NCBI GenBank assembly: GCA_029260735.1
Contig: JAJDCR010000048.1
Coordinates: forward strand, 1 to 54,698
Length of the DNA stretch: 54,698 nt
Direction: 5' to 3'
Source: Planctomycetota bacterium
Lineage (GTDB): Bacteria; Planctomycetota; Uabimicrobiia; Uabimicrobiales; Uabimicrobiaceae
Shown: positions 45,349 through 54,181 of the stretch, one piece after another
Numbering within the stretch: the first letter of the stretch is position 1
How the letters are laid out: every line of letters begins with the position of its first letter
Made by a program: the position numbers and the translations under genes
The notes under the pieces: model-generated
Seen by the model: the letters and a program-made list of their open reading frames with translations, nothing else
Told to the model about the DNA's origin: nothing
Databases searched by the model: none

Positions 45349-46959
45349 ATGGAGCTACGCGAAAGCAATTTGGAGAAGCTTGCTCAAAATCACTTTGATG
45401 TACTAGTTGTAGGAGGAGGAATTAATGGAGCTGTTTGCGCTTCTGCTTTGGCAGCAAAAGGAGCAAAAGTTGCTTTGATTGACAAGGGAGACTTTGCCAG
45501 TGTAACAAGCCAAGAATCTTCCAACTTGGTTTGGGGTGGAATTAAGTACATGGAAAACGGCGAGTTTTTTTTGGTCAGAAATCTCTGTAAATCTCGCAAT
45601 CATCTTATGAAAAATTATCCATCGACTGTCCAAGAGATTCGTTTTTTTACAACCTTGGCGAAAGGTTTTCGACACAAACCTTTTTTTCTTTGGCTCGGAA
45701 CTTGGGTTTACTGGCTCATAGGTAACTGCTATACAAAACGCCCTCGCTATCTATTTACTAAGAAAATCGCCCAAGAAGAAAAAGAAATTAATATGAGCAA
45801 TTGCGCGGGAGGAGTGGAGTACTCTGATGCATACTTACACGATAACGATGCTCGCTTTGTTTTTAGTTTTATTCGAGATAGTATAAACAGAGGGGCTATT
45901 GTTGCTAATTATGTCGAGTCTCTGGGGGCGAAAAGAGAAAAAAATACTTGGGTCTCAGAAATTCAAGATACTATAAGCCAAAGAAAAATTATCGTGCGCT
46001 CTAAAGTCCTTATTAATGCGACAGGTCCTTATGTCGATGAGCATAATAAAAAAACAGAACAAACAACTCTGCACCGCCATGTCCTTTCGAAAGGCATTCA
46101 TTTAACAGTAAAAAAAATTACTCCTTATCATCGTGTTCTCGCTTTTTTTGCAGATGATGGTCGATTATTTTTTGTCATCCCGATGGGACCTGTTACCTGT
46201 ATTGGCACCACAGATACACGGGTAGAAAAACCAAATGTAACCATAAGCGAGGAAGATCGAGAATTTGTTTTAGATAATGTCAATCAGCTCTTTCAATTTT
46301 CTGAGCCCATCACGAAAGAAGATATCATTGCAGAAAGATGCGGAGTTCGTCCTCTTGTGGTGAAAGGCCAAGTGTCTGCCAAAAAAGGTTGGATGCAACT
46401 CTCTCGAAAACACGTTGTAGAAACCCACGAAAAAGAAGCTCACATCAGTATTTTTGGAGGAAAATTAACCGATTGCTTAAACGTGGGAGAGGAGGTTGCC
46501 AAAATTGTCCAAAAGTTAGGAGTACCTTTGGTCTATAGTAAATACCAATGGTACGGAGAAGCCCCTAGCAGTGTTCGCCAAGAATTTTTCCACCAAGCTC
46601 GTTTAATGGACTTGGATAAACTAACTCATAAAAATGCTTCGGAGAAAATTAGCACTCGTATTTGGCGTCGGTATGGTCCGAGAGCCTTTAGTATCTTAGA
46701 AGAAATACGCTCCTTTCCTCAAAAAGCTCAGGTTATTATCGAGGAAACAGAATACATACAAGCAGAGTTAGAGCTAGCTGCTCAGCAAGAAATGATTGTT
46801 AAGTTAGAAGATTTTTTACGAAGACGCTCAAAAATAGCCTTGGTTATATCCCGTCAAAAGTTGAAGGAATCTCCCGGGCTTTTTCAGGCTTGCCAGATTC
46901 TTTTTGGAGAAAAAGCCCAGATAAAATATGATGAATATTTTGGTGAGGGTTTAGAATGA
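45349..46959 (+). CDS. glpD: FAD-dependent glycerol-3-phosphate dehydrogenase
   Basis: This membrane-associated flavoprotein oxidises glycerol-3-phosphate to dihydroxyacetone phosphate and feeds electrons to quinone. Over 536 aa it has the FAD-binding motif VLVVGGGINGAVCASALA near residue 18, then the GDFASVTSQESSNLVWGG segment, the GPYVDE motif and the C-terminal helical domain. An ATG five codons earlier (45334) lacks a ribosome site, whereas the ATG at 45349 has GGAG at nine bases, so I use the latter. It overlaps dgkA by four bases. No glpK or glpF is nearby, suggesting use of lipid-derived glycerol-3-phosphate. Confidence 0.9.
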   Translation: MELRESNLEKLAQNHFDVLVVGGGINGAVCASALAAKGAKVALIDKGDFASVTSQESSNLVWGGIKYMENGEFFLVRNLCKSRNHLMKNYPSTVQEIRFFTTLAKGFRHKPFFLWLGTWVYWLIGNCYTKRPRYLFTKKIAQEEKEINMSNCAGGVEYSDAYLHDNDARFVFSFIRDSINRGAIVANYVESLGAKREKNTWVSEIQDTISQRKIIVRSKVLINATGPYVDEHNKKTEQTTLHRHVLSKGIHLTVKKITPYHRVLAFFADDGRLFFVIPMGPVTCIGTTDTRVEKPNVTISEEDREFVLDNVNQLFQFSEPITKEDIIAERCGVRPLVVKGQVSAKKGWMQLSRKHVVETHEKEAHISIFGGKLTDCLNVGEEVAKIVQKLGVPLVYSKYQWYGEAPSSVRQEFFHQARLMDLDKLTHKNASEKISTRIWRRYGPRAFSILEEIRSFPQKAQVIIEETEYIQAELELAAQQEMIVKLEDFLRRRSKIALVISRQKLKESPGLFQACQILFGEKAQIKYDEYFGEGLE

Positions 46960-47357
46960 AAAAATGTTCCTCTTCTTCTTTAAAAAAATGCTCTTTGAAA
47001 AGCCGTCAAAAAAGTTTTGCCTATGCTTTCCAAGGGATTTTTCATTTGTTAAAAAATGAACCCAATGCAGCACTTCACAGTTTGGCTACAGTTATTGTGA
47101 TTACCACAGGCTTCTTTTTTGACTTGAGTCGTGTTGAGTGGGGTTTAGTTGTATTAGCAATTGCTTTGGTTTGGACAGCGGAAGCTCTAAATACGGCTTT
47201 AGAGTATTTAGCTGATACAGTGTCTTCTAATTACCATGAAGGAATTGGCCGAGCGAAAGACTGCGCAGCAGGAGGAGTTTTGCTCTCATCTCTGGGAGCG
47301 ATGGGTATTGGACTCTTGGTTTTTATTCCCCACATAAGACTTTATTTTGATTTATGA
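46956..47357 (+). CDS. dgkA: Diacylglycerol/undecaprenol kinase
   Basis: A 133-aa integral membrane kinase with three helices that phosphorylates diacylglycerol or undecaprenol with ATP. The family motifs NEPNAALH, EALNTALEYLAD and AKDCAAGGVLL are present, including the conserved E-x-x-N. The basic, Cys-containing N-terminal extension of about 25 residues is unusual but short. Its start overlaps the glpD stop by four bases (ATGA), giving coupled translation and linking glycerol-3-phosphate oxidation with lipid recycling. Confidence 0.93.
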   Translation: MKKCSSSSLKKCSLKSRQKSFAYAFQGIFHLLKNEPNAALHSLATVIVITTGFFFDLSRVEWGLVVLAIALVWTAEALNTALEYLADTVSSNYHEGIGRAKDCAAGGVLLSSLGAMGIGLLVFIPHIRLYFDL

Positions 47358-47426
47358 TATTATAATAGATATTTTTTGTAATATAAGTGATGATCCGTAT
47401 GGATTTATATTTTATGGACTTAGTCT

Positions 47427-47447
47427 TGTCATTCCTCGGGAATGACA
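47427..47447. repeat. Short palindrome TGTCATTCC/GGAATGACA
   Basis: A perfect 9-bp stem with a 3-base loop lies between dgkA and the SGNH gene, followed after about 7 bases by CTTTTTT. It resembles the widespread GTCATTCC-type bacterial palindromes and may also act as a terminator for glpD-dgkA. Confidence 0.55.
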
Positions 47448-47480
47448 AACAAGGCTTTTTTAGAAACACAGGAAAATAAT

Positions 47481-48092
47481 ATGAAAATTATACTGGCTTT
47501 GTTTTGTTGTTTTTTTTGGGGATGTGGTGAAGGAGTTCCTCCTTTAAGTCCTTTAGGTCCAGAGGACACTATTTTAGCTTTTGGAGATAGTTTAACCTTT
47601 GGAACCGGAGCTAATGAGGCCAATAGCTATCCAGTATTACTAGAAAGCCTTATTGGCCTCAATGTTGTCCGCTCAGGAAATCCTGGAGAAGTTTCTGCTC
47701 AAGGAGTACGACGTTTGCCCGCTCTCCTTGAAGAGCACAACCCTAAACTTATTTTGCTTTGTTATGGAGGGAATGATTTTCTTCAAAAAGTCAATAAGGA
47801 GAAAACCATTGCTAATATCAAGACAATGATAGATTTGGCCAAGAAAAATAATACAGAGGTCGTTTTGTTGGCTGTACCAAGCCCAGGTGTATTTATTTCT
47901 CCGGCCCCTTTTTACCAAGAAATTGCAGATGAATATAAAATTCCTTGCGAAAATGATATCATTAGCGATGTCCTATCTAAAGGAACTTTGAAGTCCGATA
48001 TGATCCATCCTAATGCGAAAGGGTATAAAAAAATTGCTGAGGCTTTGCAAGATCTTCTTTACAAAGCTCAGGCTATTTCTATATCGAATTAA
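47481..48092 (+). CDS. SGNH/GDSL-family lipoprotein esterase, TesA-like
   Basis: A 203-aa predicted lipoprotein with the lipobox FFWGC (C15) and an SGNH hydrolase domain. Block I is FGDSLTFGTG with the nucleophile Ser near residue 38, block III is GGNDF with the Asn, and block V is DMIHPN with Asp and His. This is the TesA/arylesterase pattern, acting on esters or lysophospholipids in the periplasm. The frame begins at 47442, but the ATG at 47481 with AGGAAA before it and the lipobox decide the start. The 3' end overlaps a small convergent gene by four bases. Confidence 0.88.
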   Translation: MKIILALFCCFFWGCGEGVPPLSPLGPEDTILAFGDSLTFGTGANEANSYPVLLESLIGLNVVRSGNPGEVSAQGVRRLPALLEEHNPKLILLCYGGNDFLQKVNKEKTIANIKTMIDLAKKNNTEVVLLAVPSPGVFISPAPFYQEIADEYKIPCENDIISDVLSKGTLKSDMIHPNAKGYKKIAEALQDLLYKAQAISISN

Positions 48093-48265
48093 TCGTTTTT
48101 TTTTACTTTTCGAACTCGCTTAATAATAGCACCTAAAATTTTTGCTACCTTGGAATCTTTTTCAGAGGAAAGTCCTTCAATATCATTATTGTCTTTGAGA
48201 AGCTTTTCTGTCTCTACTTGGCTCATCTGCCTCGTTGGCTCTACGCGCCTTATCTTTTTTTCCAT
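48089..48265 (-). CDS. Small basic protein, unknown function
   Basis: A 58-aa protein reading MEKKIRRVEPTRQMSQVETE, then helical and ending IIKRVRKVKKND. It has no hydrophobic segment. CAGGGTG lies about six bases before the ATG. It lies 30 bases downstream of the membrane protein gene at 48296 on the same strand and overlaps the SGNH gene convergently (48089-48092). The strong ribosome site and the regular helix favour a real gene. Confidence 0.55.
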   Translation of the reverse strand: MEKKIRRVEPTRQMSQVETEKLLKDNNDIEGLSSEKDSKVAKILGAIIKRVRKVKKND

Positions 48266-48295
48266 TTTTACACCCTGATTTTTATTATGATTTGC

Positions 48296-48745
48296 TTAGA
48301 ATATGGAGAAGCTTTTCATTTTAATGGCAACCCAAACTAATTCCATAAGCGAAATACATATTATAATACTGTAAAAAAGATGCATCTGTTTAGTTTGTTT
48401 TTTCCATGACATAAGTAATAAACTAATATTAATTATAAAGCCTGCTCCTGCTAGAGGAACTATTGCATGTTGGGTCAGCTCCTCGAAAGGGAAATGGTTA
48501 CAAAAAAGAGCTCCAAGTAAAGCAAGTATTGAGACATAGAAAAAAACATCGGCGGGCAATCTAAAGGTTCCTTGTGATCGATGATATAGGCGAAGACCAA
48601 TAAATCCACCGACAACAGAGCAATAAGCCATAATTGCAATATCAATAAAAGGAGGTAGAATTACAGATATTGTAATTAAGTAACCAATGAGTCCTCCTAG
48701 TAAATATCCTAGAAAACCACTTATTCTTTTTACGCCTACGATCAT
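48296..48745 (-). CDS. Four-helix membrane protein, unknown function
   Basis: A 149-aa protein with four to five hydrophobic helices (about 9-29, 31-51, 66-82, 93-111 and 122-141). The first two are Gly-rich with small-residue packing (GYLLGGLIGYLI). No family is recognised. AAGGAG lies upstream of the ATG. It and the 58-aa protein form a short minus-strand pair between the SGNH gene and the TPR kinase gene. Confidence 0.6.
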   Translation of the reverse strand: MIVGVKRISGFLGYLLGGLIGYLITISVILPPFIDIAIMAYCSVVGGFIGLRLYHRSQGTFRLPADVFFYVSILALLGALFCNHFPFEELTQHAIVPLAGAGFIINISLLLMSWKKQTKQMHLFYSIIICISLMELVWVAIKMKSFSIF

Positions 48746-48839
48746 AGTGACAATTCTCCTTCAATTATATTCGTTTATATTCGTTTTTTTATAGAGTCTA
48801 TTATTTTGAATTTAAAATGATAGCACGCCCTAAGAATAA

Positions 48840-51251
48840 CTATTTTTTTTCGATTAGTTTACCTCTCGCTTTAAGCTGAACCTTACACTTTTCGATTAAG
48901 AGAGCAACTTCCTCTTTTTCGAAACCCGGATTGCGGTCTCGACAGTATAGTAGATCCTTTAGGGCATTGCTGTATTGCCCTAAATTCATGTAGGTAATAA
49001 TACGATTAAGACGATACTCCAAACTATTGGAGTAGCGAATAGCTTTCGATAAATCCAAGATTGCATAATCGTATTTCTTTTCGTCCCGAAAGATAATCCC
49101 TCGAATGTTGTAAGCATTTGAATTCCTAGGATTTATTGATAAAGCCTTTTTTGTATCAAGAAAAGCTCTAGGATAATCTCCTAGTTTAAAAAAAGCAACT
49201 GCACGGTTACTATAAAATGAGTCTATGTTAGGATTTAGAGAGATAGCCTTATTAAAGTCCAGCAAAGCTTCTTTCGGACGGTTTGAGTTTACGTAAAGAG
49301 TGCCTCGGTTATCGTAAACTATCGGGTCTTGATTTCCTACTGCTAAAAGTTGGCTTAGGGTTGCAATCGCCTCGTTAACTCTCTGCAGAGCAAGGTATAA
49401 GTCAGATAGCTTAATGTAGACATCCTTCCACTCAGGCTCCAAAGAGCGAGCTTTTTGCAAAAGCTCAATGGCCATTTCTATTTTCTGTAAGGCAATTAAC
49501 GTTAATGCTTTATAGTAGTAGGCTTTGCTGGATTCTGGATTCTGCTCTAAGAGCTTATCAAAAATTTCTAGGCTTTTTTCATAATTTTTTTTACGACACC
49601 AATAAATTCCTTCATAAATTTGAGAGCTGCTGAGTTCTTCTTTTAATCCCTCAACTGTACTACCTAGCTCATTTTTTTGTTGTCGTTCACTTTTTAAAGA
49701 GAGACGAAGAGATTTTAACTCTTTACTTAGTTTTTTAGAAACATTTTCTTTTTCTTTTGACTGATTGTGAATGCCTTGAATCGTGATAGCTGAGAATAAA
49801 ATGACAAGTAAAGCGACTCCTATGGCTCCAGAGGGAAATGGATTTTGTTTTATCCACTTAAACAAACGTTCCCAAGGCATAGGACGACGTGCTTTGATAC
49901 TGTCTCCTTTGAGAAAACGCTCTAAATCCCGAGATAAAGCTTTGACATTTGGATAGCGACGTTTCTTCTCTTTCTCTAAGCACTTCATACAAATAGCTTC
50001 GATATTTAAAGGTAAACCGGGAACAAGTTGGCTTAAGGGAATGGGATCTTTTGTTATGACTGCTTGGAGAGTTTCGGCCAAAGAAGTCCCCGAAAAGGGA
50101 GGACGGCCGGTGAGAACTTCATAGAACACAGCGCCCAAGGAATAAACATCACTTCGAATGTCAATGTCTCTGACTTTTCCCTCTGCTTGCTCAACGGGCA
50201 TATAAGCAGGTGTACCCAAAGCTACTCCGCTTATAGTAAGTCCATCTTTTCCATCTTGTTGTCGGGCGAGTCCAAAATCTGTTAAGAGAGGTTTTCCATT
50301 GGTGTCAATGAGGATGTTACCTGGCTTAATGTCTCGGTGGATAATGCCTTTTGAGTGAGCATATCCTAGTCCGTCACAAATTTGCAAAAAAAGCTTCACG
50401 CTTTTACGAACAGGAAGTCGATTTTTTTTAATGTACCCAGCTAAAGACACACCTTCTATATAATCCATCGTAAAATAATGAATATTGTCATCTTTGCCCA
50501 CGTCTAAAACTTTAACAATATTAGGATGATTTAGTTCTTTGGCTAATTGGGCTTCACGTTGGAATCTTTCGATATCGGCACTGGCAGCAGCTTCTCCTGC
50601 GATAATGGTTTTTAGAGCTACTATTTTTTGAGTATCCATATTCTTTGCTTCATAAACTACTCCCATTCCTCCTCGAGCAATTTCTCGAATTAACTCATAG
50701 TTTCCGATATAGCGAGCTTTTTCTAAAGGGAGCAAGTAGACAGTTTTGCTATCATGATGAAGAGCAAGATTAACGGTTGCATCTGCCGCACAACTCTCTT
50801 CTACTTCCATTTTAATTTCAAAAAATTGCTCTGGAGTAATGAATCTTTGACGAAGAAGAACTTGCCCGAGGGAAAATTTTTCTTCCCCTTTTTGCAATTT
50901 TTGTAAAGCTAGGTTGAGTTTTTGGAGAGGAACGAGTTTTCTTCGCAGCAACTCTTCGGCAAAAGCAATTTCTCGTTGCAACTCAGGTGGCAAATCATTC
51001 AAGTTAATATGAATGTTATCTTCCGATTTAGGATTTTCCATGGCAGGAGAAACACAAGCCAATTGCCAGAGAAACTTAGCAGCCTCAGAAGGTATGCCAT
51101 ATTTGTCCATGACCTTTGGCAAGATTTTTTTACACCGAAAGCCCGAGTTCGTTTGGGCTTTTACTTGCAGAGAATCCTCTCTAGAGATAAACCCTGCCGT
51201 TTCGGCTAGCTGCAAAAAAATCTCGAATATTTTGTAATCGGAGTTAGACAT
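48840..51251 (-). CDS. Ser/Thr kinase with adaptor domain, one membrane helix and TPR sensor
   Basis: An 803-aa PknB-like kinase. Residues 1-155 hold two helical repeats of an adaptor type, the second reading SLGQVLLRQRFITPEQF. The kinase domain (185-455) has ARGGMG (192-197), K214, HRDIKPGN (D307, N312), DFG (325-327) and PVE in place of APE (YMPVEQA), all catalytic residues being present. After KGDSIKARRPMPWE comes a membrane helix (about 473-490), a coiled coil (497-540) and a periplasmic TPR domain of about seven repeats (550-790). The TPR probably senses a protein or a peptidoglycan partner. The ribosome site TAAGGGAAA precedes the ATG. Confidence 0.92.
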   Translation of the reverse strand: MSNSDYKIFEIFLQLAETAGFISREDSLQVKAQTNSGFRCKKILPKVMDKYGIPSEAAKFLWQLACVSPAMENPKSEDNIHINLNDLPPELQREIAFAEELLRRKLVPLQKLNLALQKLQKGEEKFSLGQVLLRQRFITPEQFFEIKMEVEESCAADATVNLALHHDSKTVYLLPLEKARYIGNYELIREIARGGMGVVYEAKNMDTQKIVALKTIIAGEAAASADIERFQREAQLAKELNHPNIVKVLDVGKDDNIHYFTMDYIEGVSLAGYIKKNRLPVRKSVKLFLQICDGLGYAHSKGIIHRDIKPGNILIDTNGKPLLTDFGLARQQDGKDGLTISGVALGTPAYMPVEQAEGKVRDIDIRSDVYSLGAVFYEVLTGRPPFSGTSLAETLQAVITKDPIPLSQLVPGLPLNIEAICMKCLEKEKKRRYPNVKALSRDLERFLKGDSIKARRPMPWERLFKWIKQNPFPSGAIGVALLVILFSAITIQGIHNQSKEKENVSKKLSKELKSLRLSLKSERQQKNELGSTVEGLKEELSSSQIYEGIYWCRKKNYEKSLEIFDKLLEQNPESSKAYYYKALTLIALQKIEMAIELLQKARSLEPEWKDVYIKLSDLYLALQRVNEAIATLSQLLAVGNQDPIVYDNRGTLYVNSNRPKEALLDFNKAISLNPNIDSFYSNRAVAFFKLGDYPRAFLDTKKALSINPRNSNAYNIRGIIFRDEKKYDYAILDLSKAIRYSNSLEYRLNRIITYMNLGQYSNALKDLLYCRDRNPGFEKEEVALLIEKCKVQLKARGKLIEKK

Positions 51252-51307
51252 TTTTTATTTCCCTTAGGAGGGAGGCCTACCTGAAAAATAATTTGACTGC
51301 AAGAGTT

Positions 51308-51466
51308 AGGGAGTTCCCATAAAAAAACTTTACAAATATAGCGGATCTTTTGCCTTCTGACAACGTTGCTCCTTAGTTACAGAAAAAGACTATGCGCCTA
51401 CGTCGCGCCTTATCAGAAGACAAAATCTCTCACTATCTTTGCAAAATTTTTTCATGGGAACACCCT
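51308..51466. repeat. 159-bp long inverted repeat, MITE-like
   Basis: The outer arms, 51308-51333 (AGGGAGTTCCCATAAAAAAA) and 51441-51466, pair over about 22 of 26 bases. Inner arms near 51344-51361 and 51414-51432 (CTTTTGCCTTCTGA with TCAGAAGACAAAA) extend the stem. No frame is open in it. It lies directly upstream of the kinase gene, so it may affect that gene's transcript or be a small mobile element. Confidence 0.7.
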
Positions 51467-51476
51467 TATCGAAAAA

Positions 51477-54176
51477 TCATTTCTTTTTTTGTTTTGTAAT
51501 CGGACAGTTGATTTTGTCTACCGGGCCAGCGACTCTGTCTACTGAACCAGCAATTCTGTCTACCGGACCAGCAATAACGGTGGTCGCTTTTTCGGGATGG
51601 AGGTATTTATTTGCCGCAGCAATAACTTCTTCTAAGGAGACGTTTTTAATGATTTCCCCAAAACGTTCTAGATAGTCAAAACCTAAATTAAAACGATAGG
51701 CATTTATTAGATATTCGGCTAAAGCACTGTTCGTTTCTCTTGCCAGAAAAAAATTTCCTGTAATGCAAGCTTGAGCATCGGCCAATTCTTCCTCTGAAAT
51801 TTCCCCAAGACAAATTTTTTCTATTTCTTTTTCTAAAGTATTCATGGCCTTGTGATAGTGCTCTGGATCTGTTGCTAAAAAGACAGTGAATGTACCTGGC
51901 TCTATACCTGCGTTAGCAGTTATTGTTCCCCATATATTATAAACCAAACCTAAGTCGTCGCGAATTGTTTTTGAAAGACGATCGGTAAAGCCTGATCCTA
52001 CCCCTAGAATATGATCTAGTATCATAAGAGCGTAATAATCTGGACAATTACGGCGTATTCCCAAATGTCCCCAATATATGTTCAACTGTTGCTTATCAAG
52101 TGGAATATAACGTTTTTTTGGAGATTTTGCCAGACTAAGTTTGGGAAGAGAGGGAAAAAGAACCTGTTTTTTTGACCAAGACCCAAAGTATTTTCCTAAT
52201 GAATCAATTGCTTGCTTCATGCTGATATCCCCGGCAATTGAAACGACTAAATTGTTGGGAGCATAGTAAAGAGAATGAAGTTTGTGAATATCACTTTGTT
52301 GAACCAAAGGAATACTTGTTTCATTTCCTACCACAGGGCGAGCAAAAGGATGCTTCCCATAGACTAGTCGGTAAAATTCATTACGTGCTAAATAAGAGGC
52401 ACTATCTTTTTGGCCGAGTAAGGCAAAGAGAGTTTTCCTTTTTTCTTCTTCTAGATCCTCTTGAGAAAACTTAGGTTCTCTTATGATTTCAGCAGTTAAT
52501 TCGCACATAGCGTTAAAATCTCTGGAAAGAGAGCGAATAGATACACGAGAGGCTGAGGTGTTAAAAGCTGCTCCTAAGTATTCTACTTGGCAAGCTATTT
52601 TATGAGCGCTACGTTTCTTTGTTCCTTCTGATAGCAAACGTCCCATGAGGTAAGCCGAACCACTTTTTATCGGGTCTTCATAGCTAAAACTACACCGAAC
52701 ACTTGCTTCCATGGAAACTGTAGGAAAAAGAGAGTTTTCTAAAAGTAAAATAGTTAGCCCGTTATCTAAAGTGTGTTGCTGGACATCTCCAATACCTTGG
52801 GCATGAGAAGACGGTTTTAAACGAAGAAACTTTTTGTTTGATAAAGGAACCTGGATCCCTCGAAGAGTTTTCATTTTTTCTTGCTTTGGCTGAGAAGATT
52901 CCACTCCTTTGCTTTTAGGAACAGACCAACCCACAGTCGCAAGAGAAAAATCGAAATATTTTTTGGCCACTCTTTGAATATCATCTTCACTGATACTTTG
53001 GATGAGGCCTAAATCTTCACTGAAGTCTTTTTGCCCTCCCAGCATTTCCATCTCGGTAATTTGTTCTGCCATGTCGTAGGTAGTTTCTTGCTGAAAAACA
53101 AAACCTGTAAGGACAATATTTTTTGCCTTTAAAAGTTCATTTTTACCTACTTTTTTGGACTGAAGTTTTTTTAATTCCTCTTCCAAAGTTTTTTCAACTA
53201 TATCTGACTGAACCCCTGGACAAACATCTCCTAGAATCAAAAAGATCCCTGATTGCTTACGCGTATCGTTCATCGAGTAAACATTTTGCAATAATTTCTC
53301 CGACTGAACAAGGCGGCGATAAAGCCGAGAACTCCGTCCATAGGTAAGAAGAATATCAATTATATCTAAAACTCTGTCGTCTTCTTCTCTTGTCGGGCAA
53401 GTATGGAACAAAATTTGGAAACGAGCAACTTCAACATCTTGTTTAAGTGTAAGATGAATTTTTCCTTGAGGCTCAACGGGCTGAGGACTAACAAGGGAAC
53501 TTTTTATCAAGGGAGTTGTCGAAAAATATCGATGAATTTTATTTAAGGAATTTTCCTTGGAGAAATTTCCGACAAGAGTTATGACAGCGTTGTTGGGAGT
53601 GTAAAGTTCTTTGTAAAACATTTGCAAATCTTTGAGAGTTAGATTTTCTAGATCCTCTCGCCACCCCAATATCGGATTGCGATAGGGATGACGAGCGAAA
53701 GTAACTGCATCTAGTTTTTGCTCAAGGACTTCGTAAGGAGAGTCCATTGAGCTAGATAGTTCTTCTAAAATAACTCTTTTCTCATTTTCAAACTCCAGTT
53801 CACTCCACAAACAATTACTCATACGGTCAGCTTCTATCTCTAGGGCTTTTTCCCAATGATCAGAAGCAAAAGTAAAAAAATAACAAGTGTAGTCTAGAGT
53901 AGTGAAAGCGTTGTTTACTCCTCCCCATTTCTGGGTAAGATGGTCAATTTTGCCTTTAGGAAATTGTTTTGTTCCTTTGAACATCATATGTTCTAAAAAA
54001 TGAGCTAACCCTGTTTTACCTTGGAATAAATGAGCACCACCTATTCGATAAGCTGTCATTACTGTAACTATCGGTAGGTGATGTCGTTCCAAGCAAATTA
54101 CTTTTAGTCCATTGGTTAGTTTAGTCTCATAAATGCCTAAAGTTCTATCAATCGGAGACCATTTTCGAGAAGACAT
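51477..54176 (-). CDS. M16-family zinc peptidase, two-unit type
   Basis: An 899-aa pitrilysin-type peptidase made of two fused M16 halves. The first has the zinc motif HFLEH (59-63) with the third ligand expected in FENEKRVILEE near 138, so it is catalytic. The second (about 455-880) keeps the fold (SAYLMGRLLSEGTKK) but lacks HxxEH and should be the structural half. No signal peptide is visible, so a cytoplasmic protease is likely. The C-terminus has a short repeat, IAGPVDRIAGSVDRVAG. The start lies five bases after the stop of the upstream repeat protein. Confidence 0.92.
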   Translation of the reverse strand: MSSRKWSPIDRTLGIYETKLTNGLKVICLERHHLPIVTVMTAYRIGGAHLFQGKTGLAHFLEHMMFKGTKQFPKGKIDHLTQKWGGVNNAFTTLDYTCYFFTFASDHWEKALEIEADRMSNCLWSELEFENEKRVILEELSSSMDSPYEVLEQKLDAVTFARHPYRNPILGWREDLENLTLKDLQMFYKELYTPNNAVITLVGNFSKENSLNKIHRYFSTTPLIKSSLVSPQPVEPQGKIHLTLKQDVEVARFQILFHTCPTREEDDRVLDIIDILLTYGRSSRLYRRLVQSEKLLQNVYSMNDTRKQSGIFLILGDVCPGVQSDIVEKTLEEELKKLQSKKVGKNELLKAKNIVLTGFVFQQETTYDMAEQITEMEMLGGQKDFSEDLGLIQSISEDDIQRVAKKYFDFSLATVGWSVPKSKGVESSQPKQEKMKTLRGIQVPLSNKKFLRLKPSSHAQGIGDVQQHTLDNGLTILLLENSLFPTVSMEASVRCSFSYEDPIKSGSAYLMGRLLSEGTKKRSAHKIACQVEYLGAAFNTSASRVSIRSLSRDFNAMCELTAEIIREPKFSQEDLEEEKRKTLFALLGQKDSASYLARNEFYRLVYGKHPFARPVVGNETSIPLVQQSDIHKLHSLYYAPNNLVVSIAGDISMKQAIDSLGKYFGSWSKKQVLFPSLPKLSLAKSPKKRYIPLDKQQLNIYWGHLGIRRNCPDYYALMILDHILGVGSGFTDRLSKTIRDDLGLVYNIWGTITANAGIEPGTFTVFLATDPEHYHKAMNTLEKEIEKICLGEISEEELADAQACITGNFFLARETNSALAEYLINAYRFNLGFDYLERFGEIIKNVSLEEVIAAANKYLHPEKATTVIAGPVDRIAGSVDRVAGPVDKINCPITKQKKK
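51516..51578 (-). repeat. Three tandem 21-bp units at the M16 C-terminus
   Basis: Three 21-base units (51516-51536, 51537-51557 and 51558-51578) encode three seven-residue repeats of the form (I/V)AG(P/S)VD(R/K) with few changes. The last, partly diverged unit is followed by a Lys-rich end. It looks like a recent microsatellite-type expansion of the C-terminal strand. Confidence 0.75.
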
Positions 54177-54181
54177 AAAAG

